Part shown: positions 21,397-34,075 of the stretch, one piece after another
Numbering within the stretch: position 1 is the stretch's first letter
Layout of the letters: every line of letters starts with the position of its first letter
Assembly: GCA_029379385.1 (NCBI GenBank)
Contig: CM055607.1
Coordinates: 15,624,001 to 15,688,000, forward strand
DNA: 64,000 bases
Direction: 5' to 3'
From: Quillaja saponaria
Taxonomy: Eukaryota > Streptophyta > Magnoliopsida > Fabales > Quillajaceae
Notes under the pieces: model-generated
Database searches by the model: none
What the model saw: only the letters and a program-made list of their open reading frames with translations
What the model was told of the DNA's origin: nothing
Made by a program: the position numbers and the translations under genes

Positions 21397-21468
21397 ATGC
21401 CTGGAGGTACTCGAACACCAAGTCGCCTCATTAGAAAGCAGACGCCTTATCCATTAGGCCACAGGTGC
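21397..21468 (-). pseudogene. decayed tRNA-Arg (UCU)
   Basis: The minus strand reads like a plant tRNA-Arg with D-arm GGCCTAATGGATAAGG, anticodon loop TTTCTAA (UCU) and T-loop TTCGAGT. The acceptor stem has mismatches at pairs 2 and 3, the anticodon stem at two pairs and the T-stem at several. It is therefore a tRNA pseudogene or tRNA-derived relic rather than a working gene. Confidence 0.65.
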
Positions 21469-22124
21469 AATCCTATGTTTATTTTTCAACGTTGTTTAAT
21501 TCTTGTCGTATTCGTAAAAAACAAACTAAAGCAGACCACAACTGCAAATTCATCTTATTTTTTCGGTTAAATAATCATAAATTCGAGTGGCAGCCTAAAT
21601 TTATTTTTTGGGAGAAGATGCTTCTTTTCTGTATGCCAAGAAAAAGGGGAAGGATTAGTTACTGTTTTTGTTTCTAGGATTAATTTTGTTAACTTCATCT
21701 TAATGAATTTCTTATTCGAGTGGCTCTCTAGACTAGATAAACTATAGTAGAGCTGCCACCTGTAATCGATTTTCAATTTCATAAACCTAACCTCAATTTG
21801 TTTTGAGCATATATATACATTCAAAAACTAGATTAACTATAGTAGAGCTGTCAAGATTTGTTGTTTAAGTCGTAATTAGCATTCCACAAACCGATATGAT
21901 GATACTTCTAACAAAAAAAAGGGCATCACGAGAAAACTTCTCCATGATTATAACAATTGCCAGTCAGTAAAAATTGCATTATGTCATTGTTAATAAGTAT
22001 CAAATCACAGGCTAAGTGACAAAACCTGGTGCAGATAACCTTGAAAGCGAAGGCTAAGTAGTGCACCACTTCCAAAAAGTAGTAGGGGAAAATGCATGAA
22101 ACCAATGATGGGGAAAGAAAATTT
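21469..22124. other. intergenic / pyruvate kinase 3' flank
   Basis: No gene is seen. The part next to 22124 is likely the 3' untranslated region of the pyruvate kinase gene. The short repeat AACTATAGTAGAGCTG occurs at about 21739 and 21835. Confidence 0.5.
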
Positions 22125-25100
22125 TTAGTCTTCGAGCTCAATAATCTTGACCACGGATGCATCCCCAACTTTCTGGCAGACAACAACTCGATCATGGGAC
22201 TTAACAACTCCTGCTGCCTTTCCGTGATCAAGGGCAATCTTAAGAATGGACTCATTCGTTGCACTTGTTGACTCCGCCTGCAGAATCATAGTGGATCAAC
22301 TATTATTGCAAAAAGCACACATACAAATGAAACCTAAAAGAAGACCACAGGTTACGTGAATCAAGGTTACTATCCAGCAGATTTAGCTATAGGTTACATT
22401 AAAGATGAGCGAACTAGAAAAGTAGCCATAAATAAACTAACTACTTAGCTTTGGTCATAAACTACATATAATATCTACTTAAAGGGAGGACATAGGATTT
22501 CTGGTGTCAGCAAATGCATTGAAACTGGATTATTATTAAGTAGAAAGCCTTCAAAGCTCCACTGCACCTTAGTCTACATTTAGAAAACAATCCTTTGACC
22601 TGGAGAAATATGCCTAACTCATACCAAACATAAATTTACAACATAAACTACAGTGATTTTAAAAACTTACAGGATGCCGTGGGTCAGCAAGCAAGGGAAA
22701 GAGGCCTCTTACTATAAGTGATTGCCTTGCCTGTGAGGTAAAAATATCCCTATAAGCTTGAATATAAAGAAAACGAAACACGCAGTTTGCACATACTTCT
22801 GATGAATAAAACTTTCAAATCATATGAAGAGTCGCATATTAGCATATTATGAGTGACTAGCATAGCAGCACAACTAATTGAAAACAATTATTTTATTAGC
22901 TTTCCCAAAGAAAGAAAAATTACTTCTAGTCCAAACAAGATGATAAAAACTATTCCTCAAATTCCATAACGCAAAGAATAATTAGAATCTTGTATAATTA
23001 AATAGGTAATTTGAAATTAGGTTATGAACAAAAATGTATCATCATTATAATCAGACGTTGGTAATGTATAAATATTTGTATCCTTCATCTAAGAGAAGAG
23101 GTAAAGAAAGTTTAATTTTTCAAGACCTTCAAATAACCATTTCAATGAAAAGACATCGAAGTAACCATGAACATCTTTTAAATAAAGACAGAAAGTCAAA
23201 CTCTAATTTGTTGTTCCTTTTCTAGAAATAAAATAACTTATGGATGTGAAACAATCAAGATCTGACCTCAAAGGCTCCAGTAAAGCTCCACTTAAGCTGA
23301 TTTGTTTTGAGTCGTGGGATGACAACAGATAAAACTGGCATTGTTGGCCTATACTTCGCTATCAATCTGCATGTAACATCATGTAGTCAGAAAATCTTCT
23401 AGACATGTCCAAACCAAAACTTCATATGGATGGAGAATACAAACCATGGTGTTGACTCCCCGGAAAGAAACTAAATTTATACAGATAAAGAAAATTTCAA
23501 ATATACCAACTAGAGTACATTTATATCTTGTCATCCATCTGCAAATTACCTTGCAGCCCTTCCAGAAGAAGTGAAACAAATGATAACTGAAGCCTTCACC
23601 TTAATGGCAGCCCGGACCTAGACAATAAGTAAATAATGGCTTATATGAATCCCAACTATAACTATGCAATAAATTGAACCAGAGCTAGTACCATAAGAAA
23701 GTAAGCTATACTTTTGAATTAATTTTGGATAATTTAAAATGTATACCGCAGAGGATGCAATAGATTCCAAGTGGGACATTGGTTCTCCAACATATTTAAC
23801 AGTCCTCTTAAAGTAAAGGTCTTGATTGAAAACTTTCTCCGCCTACATTGATAAGTAAAATAAAGTGAAAAAATCAAAATGGAGGGTAAATACATCAATA
23901 GTAATTGCAAATGAATTTCATAGCCTTCATGTTACAGTAAGTCAGTATGATACATCATCTTGAATACAGAATATTGATACGGTCATACAAAAAAAATTCC
24001 AACCCAAAGGAAAATGTCCTTGCATGAGTCTTGTTCAATACCTCTTAGAGGTAATCAACAAGACCCGTTACAAGGACCACTAAACAGCAAACTGGAGCAC
24101 ATCCAGTGTGGTGAAAAGCAAGCCTTAGGCACGCGCCTAGGCACTAGGCGCAGGCGAGGCGCACCAAAATTGCCTCGCTTGATCTAGGCAAGGCAATGAT
24201 AGAAGAGGCGCACGCCTGGCTTGCCTAGGCACTGCCTAGCCAGTTCTAGCTCCTTTTTTTTTTTTTTTTCAGGGCTGTGTTTGTTTGTTTCATAATAATG
24301 TATATATAGTAAATATATAAATGATGTACACTTTACAAAAGTCATACAAACCTTAAGTCCTTCTACTTATAAAAACTACAAGACTTCTTTCCAAAAAAAA
24401 AAATATCTAGGGTTTAAAATATTGGAAAGCAGCAACTCTCTCTTCGAAGCAACAACAGAAGCAGGACCACCAAACCACACGAAGACTCCACTGAAGCAGG
24501 TTTCTCTCTTTAACTCTCTCTCTCTAATTCTCTGTCTACCTACCTATATTATTCTCATATCTTTTTCTTTTCTTCCTCAAACGAAAAAGTTCTCTCCCTC
24601 CCTCAAACTCTCTTCTTTGTTTCTTTCTTCTTCTTCTTCTTCTCTACCTCTAATCTAATTTAGAACTAGATAAAAAAAAAAATTATTTAGGACCATCCGT
24701 ACAACCATCCAGCTTAATTTTTTATTTTTTTTGATAGACAAATCAATCCAGCTTTAATTAATTAATTTATTTTTATAGAAATTAAAACCTAGCTTTAATA
24801 TAAATATTTTTCTGATTGGAAAAAAAATAAAAATATTCAAGCTTTAATTAATTCTCCTTAGTACTTAAGAGTAATTCAAGAATCAGCAGAACACTCATTG
24901 TTTTCCAATTTTTGTTAATAGTATGGCTGAAGATGAAACTTCAAACAAAGATCCTGCGTGAGCTTATGCTACATTGAAAAATCCTAATAATAAGAATAAC
25001 TTGACATGCATATTTTGTAGGTTAGAATCTAAAGGAGGTATTTTTAGACACAAACAACATCTGGTTGGGGGGTCTAGGAATGTAAAAAAATGTAGAAGGT

Positions 25101-28100
25101 GTCCAGACAATGTGCGGAAAAAAATCAATGACTTCATGGGAAAGAAAAAGAACAAGAAGAATTTAGTTTTTGTACAAGATTTCGATGATGGGGGATTAGA
25201 AGATGATGAGGACGATGATATTGCTTTGGTTGATGCACGTGAGACAAAAATTGCCAATGCTTATGCAAACAAAAAACCAAGGCAAATGGGTCCTATGGAT
25301 ATATACTGTAATCCTAAAGCTACCACTGGAAAGGAGAAGCAGCAAACTATGAATGATGCTTACAAAAAGAAGGCAAAGGGAGAAAGTATGCGAAGACATA
25401 GCTAGGTGGATGTATGAGGCTACAATTCCTTTTAATAGTTGTTAATCTTGAGAGTTTTAAGGTTGCACTTGATTCTATTGGTCGATATGGAATAGAATTG
25501 AAACCACCAAGTTATTATGAAAGTTAGAGTTCAGTTACTAAAAAAAGAAGTGCAAAACACCAATTATGTAATGAAAAGTCACAAAGTAAAGTGAGAAAGA
25601 TATGGGTGTTCTATTATGTCAGATAGATTGATAGATAGAGCAATAGATCATTAATAAATTTCTTGGTGAATTCCTCCAAAGGAAGTATGTTTATTGACTC
25701 AGTTGATGCATCTTCCTATTCGATGAGTTGTATAAGTTATTGTCAAAGATGGTGCAGAAAGTGAGAGAAGCTAATGTCGTACAAATCATTACAGATAATG
25801 CTGCAAATTATGCATTAGCTGGTAAGGAATTTTAGTAAAACTATTATATTTAGTTATTTAGTATTTACAACTTTCTTTATAATTATCTTACTTTAAAACT
25901 TATCATTGTTTGGGATGTCATTTGGAAACTGAATACCCTCATTTGTATTGGATGCCATGCGCTGCCCATTGTGTGGATCTTATGTTCGAAGACATTGGAA
26001 AGATCCCAGCAATTGCAAAGACAATCAAAAGGGCGATTGAACTGAATGTCTATATTTATAACTAGTGCGGGTTGTTAAATATGATGAGGCACTATACGGG
26101 GTTAAAGAATTTGCCAGTGCCTTTATCACCCTTTCAAGCATTTAAAAGCAACAAGATAATTTGAGGAAGATGTGTCTGATGATTGGACAAGTAGTAAATG
26201 GGCAAAGCAGCAAGCTGGAAAAAAGGCAGCTCAATCTGTTTTGGCAGATTCATTTTGGGCTGGCATTATATATGCACTTAAGGTGACAAGCCCTCTTGTA
26301 CGTGTGTTGCGATTAGTCAATGGTGAGAAGAAACCAGCTATGGGGTACATCTATGAGGCAATGGATCGAGCTAAAGAAGCTATTGCAGCCTCCTTTAATG
26401 ATAATGAGAAGCATAAGTATGAATCGATCTATTCAATTATTGATAAAACATGGGATTGTCAACTTCATAGGCCTTTGCAAACTGCTGGTTACTATTTGAA
26501 TCCGAAATTCTATGACAATGATCCAGTTGCAATGGAGAGAGACAGGTTAATAGAGATTTAATCAAATGCATTGAGAGGTTGGTACCTAGCATTCAAATGC
26601 AAGATATGATTATGAGAGAGCTTCCATTGTACCAAAATTCTGATACAGAGAGTTTATTTGGGAGTGCTATGGCTGTTATGCATAGAAAGACAAAGGCACC
26701 AGCAGAGTGGTGGAAGTCTTTCGGGGCTGAAACTCTAATTTGCAGCAGTTTGCTATAAAAGTTCTTAGCTTGACATGCAGCTCATCAGGCTGTGAACAAA
26801 ACTGGAGTGTTTTTGAGAATGTAAGTACCCTAAATTCATAGTTACTTAAACTTGAGTGTCATTTAGTTATATACCTTAGTATATTCTTTTTGTACGTTCA
26901 TAGCAAAAAGAGGAATAGGCTTGCACAAGAGAGATTGCGTGATTTAGTGTATATCAAATATAATAGAGCCTTGATGCGAAGATACAAATTGCGTGAAAAG
27001 ATTGATCCTATATCTTTGAAAGATATTGATGACAGTAGTGAGTGGCTGATTGGGAGGACTGAAGAAGAACAAAATGATCTTGTTTATAGTGATGATGACT
27101 TGACTTGGCTTGACGTTAGTGTAGCTTTGGTTGCTGACAAAGGAAGATCTAACACAAGAGCTAAGTCAAGAACATTTATGGGTTCAACTTCTACTACCAA
27201 GAACCAAGCACATGAGCATGAGGAGTTATTAGAAGAAGATGATGAAGGTTACAATTCTAATGATGCTGATTGAGGTGATGTTGGACCTACAAGTATTGAT
27301 GAGGATAAGACGATGAGCAACTTATGGGTAGGAGGAAGAACTGTTTTTTAAAGATGCTTGCATCTGAATTTTATGTTTACTTTCTTGTTTGAACTTGACT
27401 TGGAGTTTGAAATGGCTCATATGTTATTCTATATGCTTTAAATCTTTAATACAATGCTTTTTTGTGATATATAAGTTTAATCCCCCGTTCCCATTATCAT
27501 TATATATATCTTCTCTTAAGAATATTTTAATTTCTTTTACTTAAGTGCGCCTGCGCCTAGCACTTAGGCAATATAAGCCTTTATCGGCTAGATGCGCCTA
27601 ATGCTTTTTAAAACATTGAGCACATCTTTCATGAATAGTTCTAGATGGTACACTTGCCCCCAACAAAACACTGAAAAAGTATAGATGATGTACTGTAGGG
27701 CCTATGCTCAAAGAACCATACTAGACAAGATCACAAGAGCCAAAATAATCCAGATTACAAAATTCATTTACTATGTTATGAGGAACAACTAGATCAGCAA
27801 TCTGAAATTTCATTGTTTTTCAAGTTCAAAGCAACCTATCAGAAAGAAATTCAAAAATATTAAAACAAAAACAGTGAGAAATACATATAAAGTTACCTCA
27901 GAGCAAATTTTACCAACAGTGGAAATTGTCTCAATAGGATACAATCCACGTAGAGTCTCAGCACCCAAAAGAATTGCATCACTTCCTGCACCCATTAAAA
28001 TTGGTTAGCAAACAAATAAATTTTGCATATTGTTTCTATTGAAATATATTGGACTAATAAGAAAAAAGAACCCATAAAGAAGGTTCTGAAACTGGAAAGA

Positions 28101-31100
28101 GAATAGAAACTTTTCCCACAATTGTCTTCAAAAGTCAAATATTAGAGAGCATCAATTCAGATGACTTTGAACCCATTTTGTTTCAGGGGAGGCCTCAAAC
28201 AGCAGTCACCAAAAGAAATAAGTGCTATCACATAACCAGAGACTTACCATCCAAAACAGCATTGGCAACATCAGTTGCTTCTGCACGAGTTGGTCTCAAG
28301 TTGTCAGTCATACTATCTACAACACGTGTAACTACAGCAGGCTTTCCAGCCATATTACACTTGTAAAGGGCAGCCTTTTGAAATAAAAAGACCTGCAAAA
28401 TCATATTGAGGCTGATTAATAGTATGGTCATTAACAGCCTAGTCTTGACGTTATATTTGGACACAGAAGACAATCACAAGCATATAATTGTTAGTGAAGG
28501 CCAACGAAACTAGGAAACACTGCTTCTTTATATTTTATCCTATAATGGTTCAGACAAAAGCATACAGAAGGTTGGATGTCGTTATCAGATTTGAATTCAA
28601 ATATATCCATAATAAATAAAGAAAGAAAGCATGAAATTATTGTCTATCTGAGCAGGTTTCCCACATCAGTTGCTAAATCTAACATGGAATGCTTAGCAAA
28701 AAAATAAAAAATAAAAAAATCTAACATGTAACAACTTATACTAGCAATGAAGTTTTTTAAGGTTCTATTGAAAGAGTAAGATACAATATAGAGTATTCAC
28801 TCTATTTGATAAAATCTAGACTCGACGTGAATCATATGAAATGAACAAGGGAAGATCTCTCATGCCTAGTGCATATGGGGGAGAAAGTGAGCATAAATTA
28901 AACTGATTTCATCAGTACATCAACATTAAACACACATATGAAGGCTTTAATAAAAACAGTACAACCTCACATAGCTTCTATGATCTATTTGAGTCCAACA
29001 GAGTAGAAGTTAGTCACTATAAAAGCAAATGAAATTTTCCAATCCAGAAAACAGACCTTCTCAGGTGGGAGATCAATGCCCAAGTTCCCACGGGAAAGGA
29101 TAATACCATCAGCTTCTCGTAGGATTTCATCAAAATGGGTCAATCCCTAGAAAATACAGATGTACACATAACAGCTACACTCAGCATTACTGACAACCAT
29201 CAATTTTATTAAGTCATCAATGAAAGTGAATTTTATTCTAGTAGATGTAACATATAAATCTTACTTCAACATTTTCAATCTTTGCAAAAATTTGTGTCTG
29301 ACTGAGGTCTCCTAATTTAGAAAGGAACTCACGGGCCTACAACACAAATATATAAAAAACTGTTATCAGAAAAAACAAACTACTCTAAATTTTGTATCAT
29401 AAAACTTGTCCCTAAGGACACTGAAAGTTGAATACCAATTACCTGGCGAACATCTTCATGCATGCCGGGTATATGACAGTGATAGAAAATCAATTTTGTT
29501 TTGAACTCCCCATGTACTTATAACCTGAAAAGGACATTACAATCCCAAGATGCTAAGGTAATCTTCATCCTCTACTCCAGGTTGCACATATACATAAACT
29601 TGTTACAGAGTAGATAAGTTGCCAGAACATGTAAGATAAAGCATGATTCACCTCCTTATCCTTTTCAGAGAGGGTAGGCAAATCAATATGAATTTGAGAT
29701 GCATGCAAAGTGAATAATGACCCAGCCAAAGTTGCAGAGTTCTTTATCACACAAACAACATCTTTCCCTTTCACTTCAGCAACCTGCATAATTCAGGGAA
29801 AATTCATCAGCCATACATTAGTTGATGTGTTGCCTCTGTACTTTTGAGGGACTTTGACCACTGACTTTTCTTCAGAAAGTAAGTAAGCAAGCAAGACAAC
29901 ATGTAAACTAAGCAGGAAGTTCATTAACTTGGTGAGATATTAAAACAAAAGTTGTATTTTCCTTTCAGCTCATCTAAATAATTGATGCATTCACTAAATG
30001 TTAACCCCACAAACCAAGGAAAATGGTAAACTCAAACCAAACAATTGTATAAGAAAGGGAAAGGGAAAGGAAAAGCAATATAGAGTTGTAGAAAGATAGA
30101 AAGATCCAAGAAAATAATATTTACCCTTGAGGGCTAGTTGTTATTACCTCTAGCCACACGGAAGTAGTTTCACTTCCAGTAAACAGGTATTGACCAACAA
30201 AAATGGTGTCTCCCTTCTTCACTGCCTACAATATAACAAGAATAAGCACAAATATGAAGGTATACTTTAATGAAGGGTATAAGAAAAAGAACTGACTGTA
30301 ATATGGGAAGAATTAATATTATCTAGAAGCACACAATTTTGGTCAAATGCACATGAGTTGGAAAAACATTCCCTTTTTTCAAAATCAGCTCGACATAACA
30401 ATATCAATATCCTATTTTCATCACCACCAACAAGAATTTAGGTGCCGGACATAAGATTTTAATCTAACAATGAAAAACATTACATTGATGACTAGCTATA
30501 GCCTATAAGGAACTGTCATTCCACGAAGCAACTCAATGCCTTATGAAGGGGGAAAAGTGCAACTGACTCTAACTCCGGAGTCCATCAGTAAAGACAACAT
30601 AAATTGATGAAAGGGGCAATGCAGATTACTATTCCTCCATACTCAGAAGTAATAGAAAATCATATCATAACATGAGAAGAGGAATAGTAGATGAAAGAAA
30701 CAGTGAACCTTAGCAAGTCCATCAAAATTAATAGGCAATATCTCTGAAGAGGCTTCTTGTTCCACATCAGGAGTTAGAACAACATGACCATCTGCTTGAA
30801 GCGAAATAGTTTTCTCAATTTTATTGACAACCTGCAACTCTGCACCCCCAGTGTCCAGCATAACCTGAAAGAGGAAAGGAAAAAGAATATGAGGCCCTCA
30901 TTTTTTTCCTTAAAAAAGAAAGGAAAGAAGAACACAACTGCTAAAATCTATAACAGCAAATAAGTCGAGACCTACTTTAGACGCAGTCAGCATACAACTA
31001 ATAGTCTAATACTAACTGTTGACAGCAAACCACTAATGCATTTCTTTTTAATGAAGAAAAGCCTTTGGTGACTTGGCCTCAGCTACACCACCTCCATCAG

Positions 31101-31721
31101 CCACTTACAACTCTAGTGTAAGTAACTAAATTTTTCTAAAGAATTAAAATTCATTTAAAAGAAAATTACTTACAGCGCAAAGCCTCTTTGTACTCTTGAT
31201 AGCTGCCTTCAAATTCTGCAAAGTCTCCTGGTGATACTCCGTGTCACACCATGAAAAGTCGAAGCGAGCCACTATCAAAAGGAACAAAATTTTGATGCAA
31301 CATAACCTTAAAAGAACAACCCGTAATAGTCTACAAACACACAGAAAAGTCACTGTACCTGACATTCCAGCCATGAGACAGCCAGAGATAACCTCCACAG
31401 ATCGAGATTTGGGTCCGAGCGTCCCAACGATCTTTGTCATTGCAGGAAAGAAACTCTGTAAAATAAAAATAAAAAATCCCCTCAGATACACCAAAATCAA
31501 ATCCAATAGCAATGGCACCCAAAAGTAAAAAAAAAAAAAATCAGATAGATACCTGCAATGGATCCACCATAACAGAGAGTAGAAAAGTTATGAACACAAA
31601 AAATTAAAAATCAAAGAAAAGATATCAAACACGAAGATAGAATAAGACTCACCGCTCTGGATGGTTCCAGAATAGAGGCCATCCTAATAGGTTCCTCGAG
31701 TAGCAAGTGACTGGAGTGCAT
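22125..31721 (-). CDS. cytosolic pyruvate kinase gene, 16 exons, exon-7 frameshift
   Basis: Catalyses phosphoenolpyruvate + ADP to pyruvate + ATP, the last step of glycolysis. Exons, 5' to 3': 31653-31721, 31359-31455, 31174-31271, 30709-30864, 30148-30225, 29652-29783, 29443-29524, 29265-29336, 29057-29146, 28248-28392, 27897-27985, 23747-23842, 23550-23617, 23267-23366, 22671-22730, 22125-22277. All have consistent GT-AG borders and phases and give 527 codons, the usual length of the plant cytosolic subfamily beginning [15 protein letters not shown]. Motifs: [11 protein letters not shown] (exon 2), catalytic FAKIENVE (exon 8), [10 protein letters not shown] (exon 9), [15 protein letters not shown] (exon 10), C-terminus VVKIIELED. 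No transit peptide is seen. Exon 7 has one extra base (T on the coding strand, 29458), giving TGA at 29456-29458 after about 232 residues. The usual GPE in exon 4 reads GAE, and SWGDTEY in exon 3 reads SWCDTEY. Identity is firm; function is doubtful unless the extra base is an error. Confidence 0.9.
24103..27617 (+). mobile_element. hAT transposon in pyruvate kinase intron 11
   Basis: Flanked by a perfect 8-bp target duplication, GAGCACAT (24095-24102 and 27618-27625), the hAT hallmark. The ends are imperfect inverted repeats: CAGTGTGGTGAAAAGC on the left; the right end reads AATGTTTTAAAAAGC in complement. Subterminal regions are packed with CCTAGGC/GCGCCTAGGC motifs (24120-24240, 27547-27600), likely transposase binding sites. 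The 3515-bp element encodes a broken BED-hAT transposase on the plus strand, opposite to the host gene, and makes up most of the 4.05-kb intron. Confidence 0.92.
24923..27274 (+). pseudogene. hAT transposase (BED zinc finger, DUF659, hATC), broken
   Basis: Start at ATG 24923 followed by [12 protein letters not shown], then a TGA (24959-24961) at an expected Trp. The BED-type finger follows (CIFC near 25010, RHKQH, then a Lys-rich block), then a middle DUF659-like region (around 25400-26060; [30 protein letters not shown]) cut by several stops. Next is [20 protein letters not shown] with the conserved W-rich block (26172-26561), and the C-terminal dimerisation domain (EWWKSFGAE, then [12 protein letters not shown] near 26800). 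A GT-initiated intron starts at 26821; the next coding segment [20 protein letters not shown] (from about 26904) runs to 27273. Frameshifts and stops make it inactive. Confidence 0.88.
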
Positions 31722-33035
31722 ATTTGCTTGTTGAATCGCACGCAGAGACTTCACTGAGAGAGAGAGAGCTACAATCTGAACTAGCGTGCGTGAAAGAACC
31801 AAATTGTTTGCAGAAGAGTATGCTTTTTTGCTTTGTTAACCTTATTTTGGTTTACCACTTTGATTTAAACCTGATTTTTCAAAAACCTGGTTCTACCTGA
31901 AGCGGAACCCCTAAATTCTGCCAGCTCGGGTATATACGTGGCAAACTATTAGCTGTCCGATTTATCCGAAAACATGGTGCCTATTTTAATGCGTTGTTTT
32001 GTTGAAATATAAAAGAACAGTGTTTAGCAAAAAAAAAAAAAAAAAAAGAACAGTGAAATTTGTTTCGTGGAGAAAGGAAAAGACTTCATACACACGCGAA
32101 TTTAATGCGCGTGAGAATCTAATGGAACATTCCAAGTGTTCTGTTTTGAACGTGGTGTTTAACCGCTTGGAGAAAGCGTGAGACTGTTGCTTTGTGTAGG
32201 GATGCACGTGGTTCGGGTGGCTAGATGGGTAGGTGAATGTGTGAAACGCAAGGGGTGAATATTAGTGTGGCTCTGCCCCGCGAATAGAACAAAGCCCATC
32301 TAATTGATGCGTAGTTAAAGTTCTATGGGCTGTCGTTTTTTTGGTAGTATTATATCGAAGAAATTTCATTCATGTAGAAAGTAAAAATTTATAAAATTTC
32401 AATTTTCATTACCTTTTTCAAAAGGATTCAAATTTATAAATCAATTAACAGAGCACACTTACTTTTACTTTATTTTCTTACTCCTTCTTATATTTCTCAC
32501 CTCAATATATCAATATAGTATATAAATTCATGGTTAAATAACTTCAGAGGTCTTTATTAAAAATATATATACATTTTGTCAACATAAGTTGCATTTTGAG
32601 ATGCATGATAGGATACATTTGAGACTTGCAAGTTGAAGAAGCGGAAAAGGAACAATTTTTTATTTCTAAACAGCAAAAACCGCAAAAGAAAGGGACATAA
32701 CTTTGACAAAATTTAATATCAAGTCAAGAACTACATATAATAACGATTTAATTAATTTTTACATGTGTGCGGCAGACTAATAGTCAGACTAGTTTGAAAG
32801 TAAGTATTTTTGATCCTCTTGTAAGAGCTGCAATAGCAGTATGCTCTGCAGTTGTCATTTTCTGAATAGATCTTCAGCATCAAAAAGTTTTGATATCATT
32901 ATACCTTTTTTGATATTTTAATTGGTATCCAGTTAGTATCATGAAAACAGTTAATCACCTACTTGTTTAGTATAGTGCCTTGACTAGGGAGAGGACTTTT
33001 AGGATTTGATTATGAATAGGTTATTTTCTTTTTCC
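31722..33035. other. upstream region of pyruvate kinase / intergenic
   Basis: The first few hundred bases upstream of the start codon should hold the promoter and 5' untranslated region; I see no clear TATA box. No gene is seen in the rest. Confidence 0.5.
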
Positions 33036-33153
33036 TCTCTTAGTTAGTATATTTTATTTTATGAAAACTACTATTAAATAAAGAATACACAAAATCTCTT
33101 AGTTAGTATATTTTATTTATTGAGAGCTGCTATTCAATAGAGAATACAACAAA
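33036..33153. repeat. 59-bp tandem duplication
   Basis: Two diverged copies, 33036-33094 and 33095-33153, each starting TCTCTTAGTTAGTATATTTT and ending in an A-rich tail after GAATACA. Confidence 0.7.
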
Positions 33154-34075
33154 AAAAAAAGAGTCTAACTATATAGGATTCAGTTAATGTGTGCTTAAAC
33201 TCATCCTATTCTATTATTATTGCTCAATCAGATAAGCAAATATTCATATTGATTGTGATCATATATATAATCCACTAATAGTATTACATTTAGAACATTT
33301 CTATGAACATAAAAAGTCTTTTATTTTTGAACTCGATCGCTTAACTTGAATACAAATTGAAACGTGGCTTCCTTTATAGAGGAGTCTTAGACAAACAAGA
33401 TAGCCTATATGACGGCATTGCTTACATCACACATTATATAAACTAGCAAATAACAATACAGTAAGTTGGATTCTTGTGGGGAATCTACTTTTCATGGTTC
33501 CATCATGTTTTCGTTATTGTCATATTGTGCCATTCTTCTTCAGTTAGATTATTCCAGTAGTCATCATGATCTTTTTTACGACAATGTTCGTTGTTTGCTT
33601 AGTCTTTGATGGTCAGTAAGTTCTCACTCCTCTATGTCCTGCTCAAAATCATAATCTGCTTGCCTAGCGGTCTCAAGTTCATCGGGACTAATTTCATCTT
33701 GATCATTGTGATATCTTTATAAGAATCTTAAGAGTCTTGAAAAAGTGAAGGATTTATAGATACAGAACTGGAACTTGCAGGCAATAATTCATGTTGGATC
33801 ATCGAGTTGGGGATGTGTGTTTGGCCAATACAACATATCTCTGTTAATGGAGTATGAATACAAGGGTATATATTTTTTCCATGGAGCAATAGTCTTGAAG
33901 TTTGGCCATAACTCTAAATGAACAACCTAATTTTGCCTATCATACTTTTTTTTTTTTTTGTAATTATTAGCGGCTTTAGGATGGTCAAACATGTTATCAG
34001 AAAATTCATCAATTTGACTCTTATAAACCTTAACAGAAAGAGAAGACATTAAAACACCATCATCTCATAAATTTC
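33154..34075. other. unassigned, possibly decayed viral 3' sequence
   Basis: No gene is recognised. On the minus strand this lies downstream of the EPRV-2 fragment and may be its remnant, but nothing conserved is readable. Confidence 0.35.

Noticed and set aside
24422..24658. Leu/Ser-rich open frame near the left end of the hAT element
   Set aside because: CT-rich low-complexity leader of the transposon, not a membrane protein gene.
31241..31528. Plus-strand open frame over pyruvate kinase exons 2 and 3
   Set aside because: Antisense of exons whose splice phases fit the kinase exactly.
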